Counted from the stretch's first letter, positions 8,148-16,907 are shown. The stretch: DNA of 64,000 nt from Rhizobiales bacterium 62-17 (GCA_001898965.1 MKVW01000001.1:119603-183602); one strand, 5' to 3'. Notes: generated by a model from the letters alone, not told the origin. Made by a program: numbers and translations.

Positions 8148-9578
8148 CTAGAGACCACGGCGGCGCAATTTGGCGATTGTTTCCAAGGTCGTGCGGCGCA
8201 GCCCAGCGATGTCGAAAATGGCGACTGCCAATCCATAGATAAGAACGCCAGCGAGGCATTGCGCGACGAGCAGGAAAACACTCGGCTCCATGCGGTGCAG
8301 CGGCCACAGCACGGCCGCCATGACGAGGGTTGCCGCGATAGTCAACAGCAGATCGCGCGCGCGCGGCCATTGCGCGCCGGCGGCGACGGCAAAACCGATG
8401 AGGACGACAAAGGCCACGATGAAGGCGCCGGTCTGCGCCATCGCAAGGCTGGCGGCATCGGCTCCGCGCGGGATGAGGACCAGCAGCAGGGCCGCGGCCG
8501 CGCAGGCGGCAAGTGCGGCGGCGATCAGCGGCAAGGTTTTCTTCTCGATCTGGAAGACCGCGTTGATGGCGAAGTTCATCAGGCCGAAGACATAGAGACC
8601 TGGCAGCATCAAAGTGAGATAGCGGCTGAAGGGGCCACGGAACTCGGTGGGCACGATCAATTGCTCCAGGCTCGGCAGCACGAGCCAGAGGCCGACAGCC
8701 GCTGGTGTCAGCAAAGCGAAGACGACGGCCATGTTCTGCGCGACCTGTGCCTTGGCATGATCGCGCCCATGCTGTTCCTCGGCGCGCACGGCGATCTGGA
8801 AGAGCAAGACGTCGAGCGCCGAACCGATGGCGGCGATGAGGCGCGTGCCGATGTCATAGGCGAGCGAGAATTGCCCGGTTTCGGCGAAGCCGAAATGCGA
8901 TGCGGCGAGCGAGCGATTGACCAGCGGGATCGCCAGATAAAACACATTGGCGGTGACGATCGGCAAGGCATAGCGCGCGAACTGCGCGGCCAGCGGACGG
9001 TTGGCGATGCGCAGTGGCGACATGCGATCGGCCAGCGCCCGGTGCGCCAGCACCACCGAACCGGCCATGCTGATGCAGGCGCCGGTCAAGGCGACGACGG
9101 CCGATCCGGTGATAAAGGCGCCGCCGACCGTCAGGGCGAAGGCCAAGATGTTCTTGGTGATGATGAGCTGGCTGTAGAGCCGATCCAGAAAGCGCGCCCG
9201 CACCACCGCCGTGTGATAGTCGAAGAAGCCATTGGCGATGGCCGCGGCCACCGCGAGGCCGACCAGGGGCGGCGACAGGGACACGTCTATGTCGGAGAGG
9301 AAATAGGCGATCAGCAGCGCCGTGACGAGAATTGAAATGATGCCGAAGGCCGCATCGAGGGTGGCGCGCAGCTCCGGCTGCTGGTTGCGGCTCTTCTCCG
9401 AATAGAAGCGAATGGTCGATAGCCGGATCCATTCCAGCGTGATCGTCTGCAACACCAGGCCGATGGCAAGCGCCAGGGCGAAGCGGCCGAACTGATCGGG
9501 GCCGAGAAACTTGGCGACCAGGAGCCCGATGAAGAAATTGATCGCGGTGTTGACGAGAAAGGCCGCGATCACGCGCAT
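8148..9578 (-). CDS. Polysaccharide flippase (Wzx-like, MOP superfamily)
   Basis: Integral inner-membrane protein of 476 residues with roughly 12-14 hydrophobic segments, opening MRVIAAFLVNTAINFFIGLL and LVAKFLGPDQFGRFALALA, which is the typical N-terminus of lipopolysaccharide/oligosaccharide flippases (the GxxxFGxxxL pattern after TM1). It would flip undecaprenyl-linked sugar units. No glycosyltransferase or polymerase gene is next to it, so its polysaccharide cannot be named. A diverged 76-base intergenic repeat (9618-9693) lies just before its start. Confidence 0.82.
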   Translation of the reverse strand: MRVIAAFLVNTAINFFIGLLVAKFLGPDQFGRFALALAIGLVLQTITLEWIRLSTIRFYSEKSRNQQPELRATLDAAFGIISILVTALLIAYFLSDIDVSLSPPLVGLAVAAAIANGFFDYHTAVVRARFLDRLYSQLIITKNILAFALTVGGAFITGSAVVALTGACISMAGSVVLAHRALADRMSPLRIANRPLAAQFARYALPIVTANVFYLAIPLVNRSLAASHFGFAETGQFSLAYDIGTRLIAAIGSALDVLLFQIAVRAEEQHGRDHAKAQVAQNMAVVFALLTPAAVGLWLVLPSLEQLIVPTEFRGPFSRYLTLMLPGLYVFGLMNFAINAVFQIEKKTLPLIAAALAACAAAALLLVLIPRGADAASLAMAQTGAFIVAFVVLIGFAVAAGAQWPRARDLLLTIAATLVMAAVLWPLHRMEPSVFLLVAQCLAGVLIYGLAVAIFDIAGLRRTTLETIAKLRRRGL

Positions 9579-9617
9579 CGGCGGCCTCGCTCAAGGCGCG
9601 CGGCACACGGGAAAAGG

Positions 9618-9693
9618 CGAATCGGGCAGGCGCTCATGGCCCCCCTTATGCCAAGAGCCGGGCCGGGCGAGAACAGGGGAGGGTACAAATCGG
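9618..9693. repeat. Dispersed intergenic repeat, copy A
   Basis: About 76 bases sharing with 15583-15654 the blocks GGGCAGGCGCTCA, TTATGCCAAG, GAACAGGGGA and AAATCGG in the same order and spacing. Outer arms (CCCC... / ...GGGG) can pair around an inner GCC/GGC, so the unit may form an RNA hairpin. This copy lies before the flippase gene. Confidence 0.6.
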
Positions 9694-9823
9694 GTCGTTT
9701 TCGGCGGCGATATCGCCAAATATGACGGGCGGACCGGGGCGCCGCAGACTTAAGCCATCGACTTGCCTCTGACGGCCATTCTGACGAAAAGAGCTTCGAA
9801 GCGGTCTGGACCAGGATTTCGGA

Positions 9824-10285
9824 ATGAAAAACGCATCCCAGGATATCGGCCTCGAAGCTCTCCTGCCGTTCATGCTCAACAAGGTGATCAAAGTGATCAA
9901 CAGCGCGCTCGATCGCGCGTTGCAGGAGCATGGAATGTCGGTGGCGGAATGGCGTGTTCTGGCAACGCTTGGATTTTCGAAGATCGACCGGCCGGCGGAT
10001 ATTGCAAAGTTTACAGGCATCGATCCTTCGACGCTCAGCCGTGCGTTCGATCGTCTGGAAGCGCAGGGGTATGTCGAGCGTTCGCGTCCACCAGGGAGCC
10101 GGCGGGGCTATTCCATGTCGTTGACCACGCTGGGGCGAAGTGTCCTTCGTCGTGCGATCAAAATCGTCCGCACGCAGCACGATGAACTGCTGCAACTCAT
10201 GGACAAGCAGCAGGCGAAACATTTCCTAAAGAGCGTGGCTTTCCTCTACCAGAAGATGGGTCAGCCTCCGGAACTCGCCGACTGA
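9824..10285 (+). CDS. MarR family transcriptional regulator
   Basis: 153-residue winged helix-turn-helix regulator. Seen: MSVAEWRVLATLG, then STLSRAFDRLEAQGYVER (recognition helix and start of the wing) and SRRGYSMSLTTLG (wing). MarR proteins generally repress nearby catabolic or efflux genes and release DNA on binding an aromatic ligand. It lies upstream of, and in the same direction as, the FAD monooxygenase gene, with a perfect palindrome (10479-10492) in between. Its own start has no strong ribosome site. Confidence 0.88.
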   Translation: MKNASQDIGLEALLPFMLNKVIKVINSALDRALQEHGMSVAEWRVLATLGFSKIDRPADIAKFTGIDPSTLSRAFDRLEAQGYVERSRPPGSRRGYSMSLTTLGRSVLRRAIKIVRTQHDELLQLMDKQQAKHFLKSVAFLYQKMGQPPELAD

Positions 10286-10701
10286 TGGCGACGCGCCAAC
10301 GGCGTGAAATGCGAGCTTCGCCGCCTTCTTAGCTGGCGGCTGCCTTTCTTGCGGGCCTTTAGCCTCTCTATCTTGCAATCGAACGGAAATCGGAACGGCT
10401 AAGCTTTTCCGGTGCCCTCGACGCTTGAGACACGGCGTCGATTACTTCCATGCGAACCGCACGCTGCCTGGAATCTTAATTGCATATGCAATATTTCAAT
10501 ATTAAAATATAATGGTGTGGACTGAAAATGTCTAGCTTGTGGCGTTCCTGGAACGCCATTGTGCGAGAAGAGTTTTTTACTCGGAGACATGCGGATGCGA
10601 GATACATTCAAACGCAACTTTGTCTGCATTGTCAGGCAAGAACTCTCCGTTCAATCGGTCATAACATAGGTGATCGCATCCGGCTGTAGATGGAGCGGCC
10701 C
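10286..10701. other. Promoter-bearing intergenic region before the monooxygenase cluster
   Basis: 416 bases with an unusually AT-rich core at about 10476-10515 in an otherwise GC-rich context. It contains the palindrome at 10479-10492, an ATATTT/AAATAT partial dyad just after, and a perfect TATAAT at 10508-10513. No gene is supported; a 76-codon minus-strand frame (10399-10629) has no family features or ribosome site. Confidence 0.6.
10479..10492. promoter_or_regulatory. Perfect palindrome ATTGCATATGCAAT, candidate MarR operator
   Basis: Fourteen-base perfect palindrome, 16 bases before a TATAAT hexamer and about 210 bases before the monooxygenase start. Its core CATATGCAA is shared with the dyad before hmgA (53862-53877), which also stands next to a MarR gene. 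Palindromes of this length are usual MarR sites; binding itself is inferred. Confidence 0.6.
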
Positions 10702-11943
10702 ATGAAAGTGATCATTGTTGGCGCAGGTGTTGGCGGATTGACGCTCGCCTTGATGTTGCATCAGCGTGGTCTGCATTGCGAAGTGTTCGAAGCGGTGCCG
10801 GCGCTGCGCCCTCTCGGTGTCGGGATCAACGTTCTGCCGCACGCGGTTCGTGAACTGGCTCTGCTCGATCTGTTGCCGAAACTCGATGCGATCGCGGTGC
10901 GGACGCGCGAACTGACATATGCCAATCGTTTCGGGCAGGAGATTTGGCGCGAGCTCCGCGGCCTGGATGCCGGTCTCGACGCGCCGCAATTTTCGATTCA
11001 TCGCGGCTTCCTGCAAAATGCCCTGTTCGAAGCCGTCGTGAAGCGGCTTGGCTCGGACGCGGTGATGTTAAATCGGCGCTTGCTCAATTATCGGCAGGAC
11101 GAATCCGGCGTCGTCGCGGAATTTGCCACGACCGCTGACGATCGCCTTCAGGTCCCTGGCGACATTATGATTGGCTGCGACGGCATTCATTCCAGTGCCC
11201 GTGCGCTCCTCTATCCGAATGAGGGTGATCTGCGCTGGAATGGCGTCATGATGTGGCGTGGCGCGGCGCTGCACGCACCGCTCGCGGACGGCCGCAGCAT
11301 GGTCGTGGCCGGTGGCTTTTCTCATAAGCTCGTTCTTTATCCCATCGGCCCTCCGCAAGCCGATGGACGTCAGTTGCTGAACTGGGTTGTTACCTATCGT
11401 CAAGCGGAGCCTGGCAGTCCCGTACCGCAGCGGGAGGATTGGAATCGCCAGGGCGCCATCAGCGATCTGTTGCCGCATCTTGCTGCTTTCTCAGGCTTGC
11501 CCATCGATCTCGAAGCGCTCGTGCGTTTATCGCCGGAGTTTTACGAATATCCGATGGTCGATCGCGATCCCTTACCGCGGTGGACGCATGGTCGGATCAC
11601 GCTGCTCGGCGATGCCGCGCATCCGATGTATCCGGTTGGCTCCAACGGCGCGGGGCAAGCGATTCTTGACGCACGCGCATTGGCGGATGCGCTGGCGGTG
11701 TCCGAGCATCCGATCGCGGCATTGACGGCTTACGAAACCGAACGCCTGCCGAAAACAGCGGCGGTTGTGGCGTCCAATCGCAGTGGAGGACCGGAGGGCG
11801 CGATCGATGAGGTCGAGCGCAGGGCGCCCAATGGCTTCGCCAAACTTACCGACGTGATCGACCACGATGAGTTGCAAGCCATTGTTTCTGGATACGCGAA
11901 AATGGCGGGTTTCGCGCCACGTCAACATTCGACCCACAACTGA
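10702..11943 (+). CDS. FAD-dependent monooxygenase (group A aromatic hydroxylase type)
   Basis: 413 residues from ATG 10702, chosen because GGAG precedes it at six bases (a further ATG at 10690 sits on that site). Seen in order: dinucleotide fold GAGVGG (7-12); CDGIHSSAR, the DG motif contacting FAD and NAD(P)H; and GDAAHPMYPVGSNGAGQAI, the second FAD motif. These define single-component hydroxylases such as salicylate 1-hydroxylase and 3-hydroxybenzoate 6-hydroxylase, which act on phenolic or heteroaromatic acids. It is followed 23 bases later by a cupin gene. Substrate unknown; likely an aromatic, given MarR and AraC neighbours. Confidence 0.88.
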   Translation: MKVIIVGAGVGGLTLALMLHQRGLHCEVFEAVPALRPLGVGINVLPHAVRELALLDLLPKLDAIAVRTRELTYANRFGQEIWRELRGLDAGLDAPQFSIHRGFLQNALFEAVVKRLGSDAVMLNRRLLNYRQDESGVVAEFATTADDRLQVPGDIMIGCDGIHSSARALLYPNEGDLRWNGVMMWRGAALHAPLADGRSMVVAGGFSHKLVLYPIGPPQADGRQLLNWVVTYRQAEPGSPVPQREDWNRQGAISDLLPHLAAFSGLPIDLEALVRLSPEFYEYPMVDRDPLPRWTHGRITLLGDAAHPMYPVGSNGAGQAILDARALADALAVSEHPIAALTAYETERLPKTAAVVASNRSGGPEGAIDEVERRAPNGFAKLTDVIDHDELQAIVSGYAKMAGFAPRQHSTHN

Positions 11944-11966
11944 GTTTCCGACACGAGGATGAATTC

Positions 11967-12413
11967 ATGACGATCCCTTCCTTCGAGGCAACCGTCCGCC
12001 AGGCCAACACCAGTGTTGATGACATAAGCTGGAACATTCTGGGCCAGACCTACGTGCCCAAACATGTCACCGAAAGCTCTTTCTCCTGGCACGCGACCTT
12101 TCCGCCGGGCACGTTCGTGCCGCCGCATATCCATCACACCCAAGATGAGTTCATCTATCTCTTTGAAGGCAGCTTCGATCTCGTCCTGGATGGCCAGGAG
12201 ACGAAGGCGAAGCCCGGCGATCTGGTGTGCATGCCCAAAGGGATTGCGCACGGCATTTTCAACAAGTCCGATCAGCAAGTGAAATGCCTGTTCTGGGTGT
12301 CTCCCACGGCAAAACTCTGGGAGCTGTTCGAAAAGATCAACAACGTAGGTGACCCTTCAGAGGTGGTTCGGATCGCCAATGCGCACGAGCTCACCTTTTT
12401 GCCGCCACGCTGA
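11967..12413 (+). CDS. Cupin domain protein
   Basis: 148-residue single-domain cupin. Motif 1 is seen as PPHIHHTQDEFIYLFEG (two His, one Glu) and motif 2 as GDLVCMPKGIAHGIFN (last His), so a full 3-His/1-Glu metal site is kept. Such proteins are ring-cleaving dioxygenases, isomerases or quercetinase-like enzymes; the small size and the place after an aromatic hydroxylase would suit a dioxygenase acting on the hydroxylated product, but this is inference. GAGG ribosome site about 8 bases before ATG 11967. Confidence 0.86.
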   Translation: MTIPSFEATVRQANTSVDDISWNILGQTYVPKHVTESSFSWHATFPPGTFVPPHIHHTQDEFIYLFEGSFDLVLDGQETKAKPGDLVCMPKGIAHGIFNKSDQQVKCLFWVSPTAKLWELFEKINNVGDPSEVVRIANAHELTFLPPR

Positions 12414-12451
12414 GGATACCACGCCAAGTCTGTCGAGAGGTGGAGGCAATA

Positions 12452-13459
12452 ATGATGGAGCGCTTTACCACTCAGGCCATGAAACCACATGAGCGCGGCC
12501 GTCATTGGCAAGGGCTCATCTGTGACTATTATCCAGCCGTCCAAATCGACATCGAGGATGCCGAGAGTTTCTCGGGGCAGATTCGCACGAAAAAGCTCGG
12601 CGGCATGCGCGTGACGCGCGTCGATTCCAGAGGACAGCATGTGCGTCGCACGCGCGAAGACGTGCTGCATGCACGCGAAGATGTCCTGCAACTGAATTTT
12701 CAGATTTCAGGGGAAGGTTTTGTCACGCAGGATGGTCGTGAATGCGTCACGACGCCGGGCAGCTTTGCGATCTACGACAGCACTCGGCCTTACGAACTGA
12801 GGTTCAAAGGCGCCTTTGAGCAGATTTGTTTCAATCTGCCACGCAGCTACCTGCGCCAGCGCTACGGAACTTTCGATACATTCACGGCGAGATCCATGTC
12901 CGGACATTCAGGCCCCGGACGTTTTCTTTTCGCCTTCATGCAGCAGATCCTTGTCGAAGACGAGGCCGAACAAAATCCGTTTTATGATCGCCTGCAGGAA
13001 CATTTTGGCGACTTGCTTGTCACGGCGGTTTCCCAGTTTTCGTCGCAGGCGATGAAAGCCGGACCGGCCGGTCGCGTGGCCACCTTGACACGTGTGAAAA
13101 ACATCGCCCTTGGTCAATTGCGTAATCCTGAGATTGCACCGGAGGGCATTGCGCGAGCCGCGGGCATTTCCATCCGTTCGCTTCACGCCTTGTTCGATCA
13201 GGATGAGACCACCTTCTGCCGCTGGCTGCAGCAAACCCGGTTGATGCGCTGCAAGTCCGACATCGAGAATCCAAACTTAAAAGCCCGCTCCATTGGCGAC
13301 ATCGCCTTTTCCTGGGGTTTTTCCGATGCCGCCCATTTCAGCCGCTCCTTTCGACAGGCTTTTGGCCTCACGCCGCGCGAATGCCGGGCTGGTGGCAAAA
13401 GATGCGTCCGAGAAAATCTAACCGATGAAGTCGAGGAGATATCGCGTGCCTATTCGTAG
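12452..13459 (+). CDS. AraC family transcriptional regulator
   Basis: 335 residues from ATG 12452 (GGAGG site at 12442); a GTG at 12440 is in frame but overlaps that site. The N-terminal half resembles the AraC-binding-like domain of activators of aromatic degradation operons (TTPGSFAIYDSTRPYELRF pattern). The C-terminal double helix-turn-helix is clear (GIARAAGISIRSLHALFDQD, and IAFSWGFSDAAHFSRSFRQ). It lies within the monooxygenase/cupin/metallo-hydrolase run and probably activates it in response to a substrate. Its end overlaps the next gene. Confidence 0.9.
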   Translation: MMERFTTQAMKPHERGRHWQGLICDYYPAVQIDIEDAESFSGQIRTKKLGGMRVTRVDSRGQHVRRTREDVLHAREDVLQLNFQISGEGFVTQDGRECVTTPGSFAIYDSTRPYELRFKGAFEQICFNLPRSYLRQRYGTFDTFTARSMSGHSGPGRFLFAFMQQILVEDEAEQNPFYDRLQEHFGDLLVTAVSQFSSQAMKAGPAGRVATLTRVKNIALGQLRNPEIAPEGIARAAGISIRSLHALFDQDETTFCRWLQQTRLMRCKSDIENPNLKARSIGDIAFSWGFSDAAHFSRSFRQAFGLTPRECRAGGKRCVRENLTDEVEEISRAYS

Positions 13460-14501
13460 AGACCATTACTTTCCCAATACGGAGCCCCTCGCACCCGATG
13501 AAATGCGGATCGTCGCTCTGGGAACGGGACGGCCCTTTCTCCGCCGCGCGCAGGCCAATGCCTCCTGGCTGATCGAACTCGGCAATGGCGACAAGTTTCT
13601 TTTCGATTTCGGCAGTGGCTCTCAGAAGAATTTCACGGCGCTTGAAATCCCTTATGCGGACCTCACCGCTTGTTTCGCCACCCATCTGCATGTCGATCAT
13701 GTCGGTGATTTTCCCAATGTCTGGGTTGGCGGCTGGGCTGGCGGCCGCATCACGCCGCTCGTCGTCTATGGTCCCTCAGGCCTCACCAAGGAACATGGCA
13801 CGCAACATTTCGTCGACATGCAGAAGTCGGCCTACGCCTGGGATACGGCCACGCGCACCGGGCTTCTTCCCGCTTCTGGCGCCGATGTCGAAGTGCATGA
13901 ATTCGACTACAGCAAAGTTCAAACCATCTATGAACGCAACGGCGTTCGGATCATCAGTTTTCCGGCGGTGCATATCTACGACGGGCCGGTGAGCCTTCGT
14001 CTCGAATGGAACGGACTGACTTTCGTTTACTCCGGCGATACGACACCGAGCCATTTTTTTGTTGAGAACGCGCAGAACGCCGATCTCGTCATCCACGAGG
14101 CCTTCAATTCCGTTCGCCAGCTCATGGAGCGTTCCGGATATGATGAGAAGACCGCGCGCGGCATTGGCACCATGGCACATTCTGCGCCGGTGGAAGCCGG
14201 TTATGTCCTGCAGCAGGTGAAGCCCCGCGTCGGGGTGCTCTATCATTTCTTCAACGACTTCGACCTTCTCTCCGAAATCGAACGCGACGTCAGGCAACAT
14301 TACGATGGTCGCCTCGTTCTGGCGCAGGACATGATGGTGTTCAATGTCACGCGTGACGATATCGCCGTGCGCATGGCCGTCACGGCCGAGCATGTTTGGC
14401 CGAATAAGGAGAAGCATGATGGCTTCCGTGCGGCCGAACGGGTCGAACGCGTGAAAATGTCCAGTTGGCTCTCCGAGCGCCAGATATTCCCGAAATTCTA
14501 A
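13446..14501 (+). CDS. MBL-fold metallo-hydrolase (RNase Z/arylsulfatase-like; resembles GntH group)
   Basis: Metallo-beta-lactamase-fold hydrolase, about 351 residues. GTG 13446 is preferred because GAGGAG precedes it; ATG 13425 is the alternative (358 residues) but has no site. Either start lies inside the end of the AraC gene. The dinuclear zinc motif HLHVDH is complete (residues 80-85), with later ligands in PAVHIYDG, YSGDTT and MAHSAP. Overall order and the N-terminal DEMRIVALGTGRP recall the branch that holds GntH of guanitoxin biosynthesis and other lactonase/phosphodiesterase-like enzymes; I base this on general likeness only. It probably hydrolyses an intermediate of the pathway encoded upstream. 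Confidence 0.82.
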   Translation: MPIRRDHYFPNTEPLAPDEMRIVALGTGRPFLRRAQANASWLIELGNGDKFLFDFGSGSQKNFTALEIPYADLTACFATHLHVDHVGDFPNVWVGGWAGGRITPLVVYGPSGLTKEHGTQHFVDMQKSAYAWDTATRTGLLPASGADVEVHEFDYSKVQTIYERNGVRIISFPAVHIYDGPVSLRLEWNGLTFVYSGDTTPSHFFVENAQNADLVIHEAFNSVRQLMERSGYDEKTARGIGTMAHSAPVEAGYVLQQVKPRVGVLYHFFNDFDLLSEIERDVRQHYDGRLVLAQDMMVFNVTRDDIAVRMAVTAEHVWPNKEKHDGFRAAERVERVKMSSWLSERQIFPKF

Positions 14502-14573
14502 CAGAACGCCGCGCTCTTCATGTGCCCGGGAGTGGCTTCTTGGGCTGAACAAAAATGATCATGAGAGGCTCTG

Positions 14574-15548
14574 ATGCTGAATGTTTCGCGAAGGCTATTC
14601 TTGGGTGGATTGACAACAGCATGCGCGCTTTCCGCGCGCGCGTCGGATTATCCAAGGGCGCCCATCAAGATCATATTGCCGTATCCAGCGGGCGGCACGG
14701 GAGACAACCTTTTCCGTTTGCTCGGGAATCAGGTGGAGAAGCAGACAAGTATTTCGTTTACGGTCCTCAATACGGCTGGCGCGTCCGGCAATATCGGCAC
14801 ACTCAATGTCGTAAGATCTGCTCCTGACGGCTACACACTGCTCTGCGCAGCCCTCAACAACTTTGTTACCAATCAATATCTCACGCCTTTACAGTTCGAT
14901 CCGCTTCGAGATCTTGTGCCGATCGTGCGCCTGGGAAATGGTCCGGTCGTTTTCTTTTCAAATCCGAAGGTGCCTGCGAAGACGCTGGGTGAATTCATTG
15001 CTCTCGCCAAGAGGGAGCCTGGTCGTTTGAATTATGCGTCTACCGGCATCGGTACGACGACACATCTACACGTCGAGCTGCTCAAGCAGGTCAGCGGTAT
15101 AGATATTCAGCATGTTCCGTATCCAGGCGCGCCTCAAATTATGCCTGACCTCATGCGGAATGAGGTCCAACTTTTTGCTGGCTCCTTGTCTGTGGCGGCT
15201 GGGCTTCTGGACTCAGGTGCCGTCACGGCATTGGCGGTCGCGTGGCCTGAGCGAATTTCGGGGTACCCGAATATTCCCACCACGGCCGAAGCCGGAATTC
15301 GAGATTTCATCGCCGCAAATTGGTTTGCAGTTGCAGCTCCAAAGAACACCGCGAATGAAATCATTGATCTGCTCAATACGGAATTTGTCAGAGCGATGCG
15401 CAGTTCAGGTATGAGGGAGCGTTATATCCAACTGGGCTATATACCTGATCTGTCTTCGCCCAGTGAGTTGATATCCTCGTTTCAGACGGAGGCAAACCAA
15501 TGGGAAGGAATAGTAAAGCGATTGGGGATCGCGGCAGGTAAGCTCTAA
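14574..15548 (+). CDS. Tripartite tricarboxylate transporter substrate-binding protein (Bug/TctC)
   Basis: 324-residue periplasmic solute receptor of the Bug family. N-terminus RRLFLGGLTTACALSARA looks like a twin-arginine signal. Family motif IKIILPYPAGGTGDN follows, then YASTGIGTTTHL and the aromatic/GAP pocket region HVPYPGAPQIMPDLM. No TctA or TctB membrane gene is near. It closes the monooxygenase cluster, so it may capture the pathway substrate. Codon use and GC are visibly lower than most of the window (several 60-base lines near 45-50 percent GC), suggesting recent acquisition. Confidence 0.9.
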   Translation: MLNVSRRLFLGGLTTACALSARASDYPRAPIKIILPYPAGGTGDNLFRLLGNQVEKQTSISFTVLNTAGASGNIGTLNVVRSAPDGYTLLCAALNNFVTNQYLTPLQFDPLRDLVPIVRLGNGPVVFFSNPKVPAKTLGEFIALAKREPGRLNYASTGIGTTTHLHVELLKQVSGIDIQHVPYPGAPQIMPDLMRNEVQLFAGSLSVAAGLLDSGAVTALAVAWPERISGYPNIPTTAEAGIRDFIAANWFAVAAPKNTANEIIDLLNTEFVRAMRSSGMRERYIQLGYIPDLSSPSELISSFQTEANQWEGIVKRLGIAAGKL

Positions 15549-15582
15549 CGCCGCGGGCACTTGTTCGAATAGATGCGGATGA

Positions 15583-15654
15583 CGAAGCGGGCAGGCGCTC
15601 ACCCCCTGTTATGCCAAGGTGCGGGTCAAGGCGAACAGGGGATGAGTAAATCGG
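15583..15654. repeat. Dispersed intergenic repeat, copy B
   Basis: Second copy of the element at 9618-9693. Here the outer arms CCCCTGTT (15603-15610) and AACAGGGG (15634-15641) pair perfectly, with an inner GCC/GGC. It lies between the convergent Bug receptor and alcohol dehydrogenase genes, so the hairpin could also act as a terminator, though no T tract follows. Confidence 0.6.
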
Positions 15655-15672
15655 CGGTTCGCGCCGATAGGC

Positions 15673-16773
15673 TTAAGCCGCGATCCGCAGCACCGGCTTC
15701 ACCGTCTTGCCGTCCTCGCTGTCGTGGAAGGCTTTGGCGATGTCGTCGAATTTGTAGAATTGCACCAGCCGGTCGAAGGGGAAGCGCCCCTGCATGAAGA
15801 AATCGACTAGCATCGGGATGAACACATCCGGATTGCTGTTGCCCTCGATGATGCCACGGATCTTGCGGCCGAGCAGCAGGTGGCGGACGGAGACCGACAG
15901 TTCCGAGCCATCCCACGGGCTGGTGACGAAGCCAGCCATGCCGCGCGGCGCCAGGGAATCGATCGCCTGCCGCATCACAGGCAGAACACCGGTTGTATCC
16001 AGCGCGAAGTCGACACCGCCCGGCACTTGTTTGAGCACTTCCGCCGAGGTCGGCTCGCTGCCGGCGACGATCGCCACGTCCGCACCGAGATCCTTGGCGA
16101 GCGCTAGGCGATGGGCGTGCCGGTCGATGGCGACAATCCGGCTGGCGCCGGCGATCCGCGCCGCCATCACGGCGGAAAGGCCGAGCGCGCCGACGCCGAA
16201 CACCGCCAGTTTCTGCCCCGGCTGCAATTTGAAATCGTTGAGGATGGCGCCGGCACCGGTCTGGATGCCGCAGCCCAGCGGCCCCAGCAGTTCGAGCGGC
16301 GCGTCCTTGCGCACCTTCACCACATTGCGCTCATGGCCCACCGCATAGGTGGCGAAGGACGACTGGCTGAAGAAATCGCCATGCACGGGCTGGCCCTTGG
16401 CATCGGCGTAGCGCAGCCCATCGACCGGGGAACATTCGAAATTCAGTTTGCCCTGGTTGTAGCAATAGGCGGGTTCGGCGTCCGTACAGCTGGGGCAATG
16501 GCCGCAAAAGCCGAAGGTCAGCACCACATGGTCGCCCTTCGCCACTTTGGTCACGCCGGGGCCGATGGCTTCGACGATCCCTGAGCCTTCGTGCCCGAGC
16601 ACGACGGGCTTGGGCACCGGGCTTACCGTGCCGGCCGATTTGAGATCGGTGTGGCAGACGCCGCTGGCGACGATTTTGACGAGCACTTCGCCGGCGCGGG
16701 GGCCTGCGAGCGTCAACTCTTCAAAAGAGGGATTAAGTGTGCCATCGCGAAAAACCGCGGCCCTGACCTGCAT
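15673..16773 (-). CDS. Zinc-dependent alcohol dehydrogenase (aryl-alcohol/AdhC-like)
   Basis: NAD-dependent medium-chain alcohol dehydrogenase, 366 residues from ATG 16773 (AGAGGA site; a farther ATG at 16809 is not needed). Catalytic zinc ligands C40, H61 and C168 are all present, as are the four structural-zinc cysteines C90, C93, C96 and C104. The Rossmann motif GVGALG followed by an Asp (AIDRHAHR) indicates NAD rather than NADP. The pattern is closest to benzyl-alcohol dehydrogenase (XylB) and related enzymes. Divergent from the next Bug receptor; its substrate may be an aryl alcohol handled by this region. Confidence 0.9.
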   Translation of the reverse strand: MQVRAAVFRDGTLNPSFEELTLAGPRAGEVLVKIVASGVCHTDLKSAGTVSPVPKPVVLGHEGSGIVEAIGPGVTKVAKGDHVVLTFGFCGHCPSCTDAEPAYCYNQGKLNFECSPVDGLRYADAKGQPVHGDFFSQSSFATYAVGHERNVVKVRKDAPLELLGPLGCGIQTGAGAILNDFKLQPGQKLAVFGVGALGLSAVMAARIAGASRIVAIDRHAHRLALAKDLGADVAIVAGSEPTSAEVLKQVPGGVDFALDTTGVLPVMRQAIDSLAPRGMAGFVTSPWDGSELSVSVRHLLLGRKIRGIIEGNSNPDVFIPMLVDFFMQGRFPFDRLVQFYKFDDIAKAFHDSEDGKTVKPVLRIAA

Positions 16774-16907
16774 ATGCGTTTCCTCTGTCTGATAGATCGC
16801 AGGGACCATGTCATTGCGCCGGGCCGCCGGTCAATGCGGCGCGATGGCCGGATTGCGGTTTCGTGGTCGATCGTGCCACAAATCAAGAAAAAGCACGGGA
16901 GGATGCC

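Noticed and set aside
8145..9335. 396-codon plus-strand frame opposite the flippase
   Set aside because: Shadow of a high-GC membrane-protein gene; product is Gln/Arg/Asp-rich with no family pattern.
10399..10629. 76-codon minus-strand frame in the promoter region before the monooxygenase
   Set aside because: Covers the AT-rich palindrome and TATAAT; no ribosome site or family.
15563..15572. GTTCGAATAG, like a tRNA T-loop
   Set aside because: No cloverleaf arms or acceptor stem can be drawn around it.
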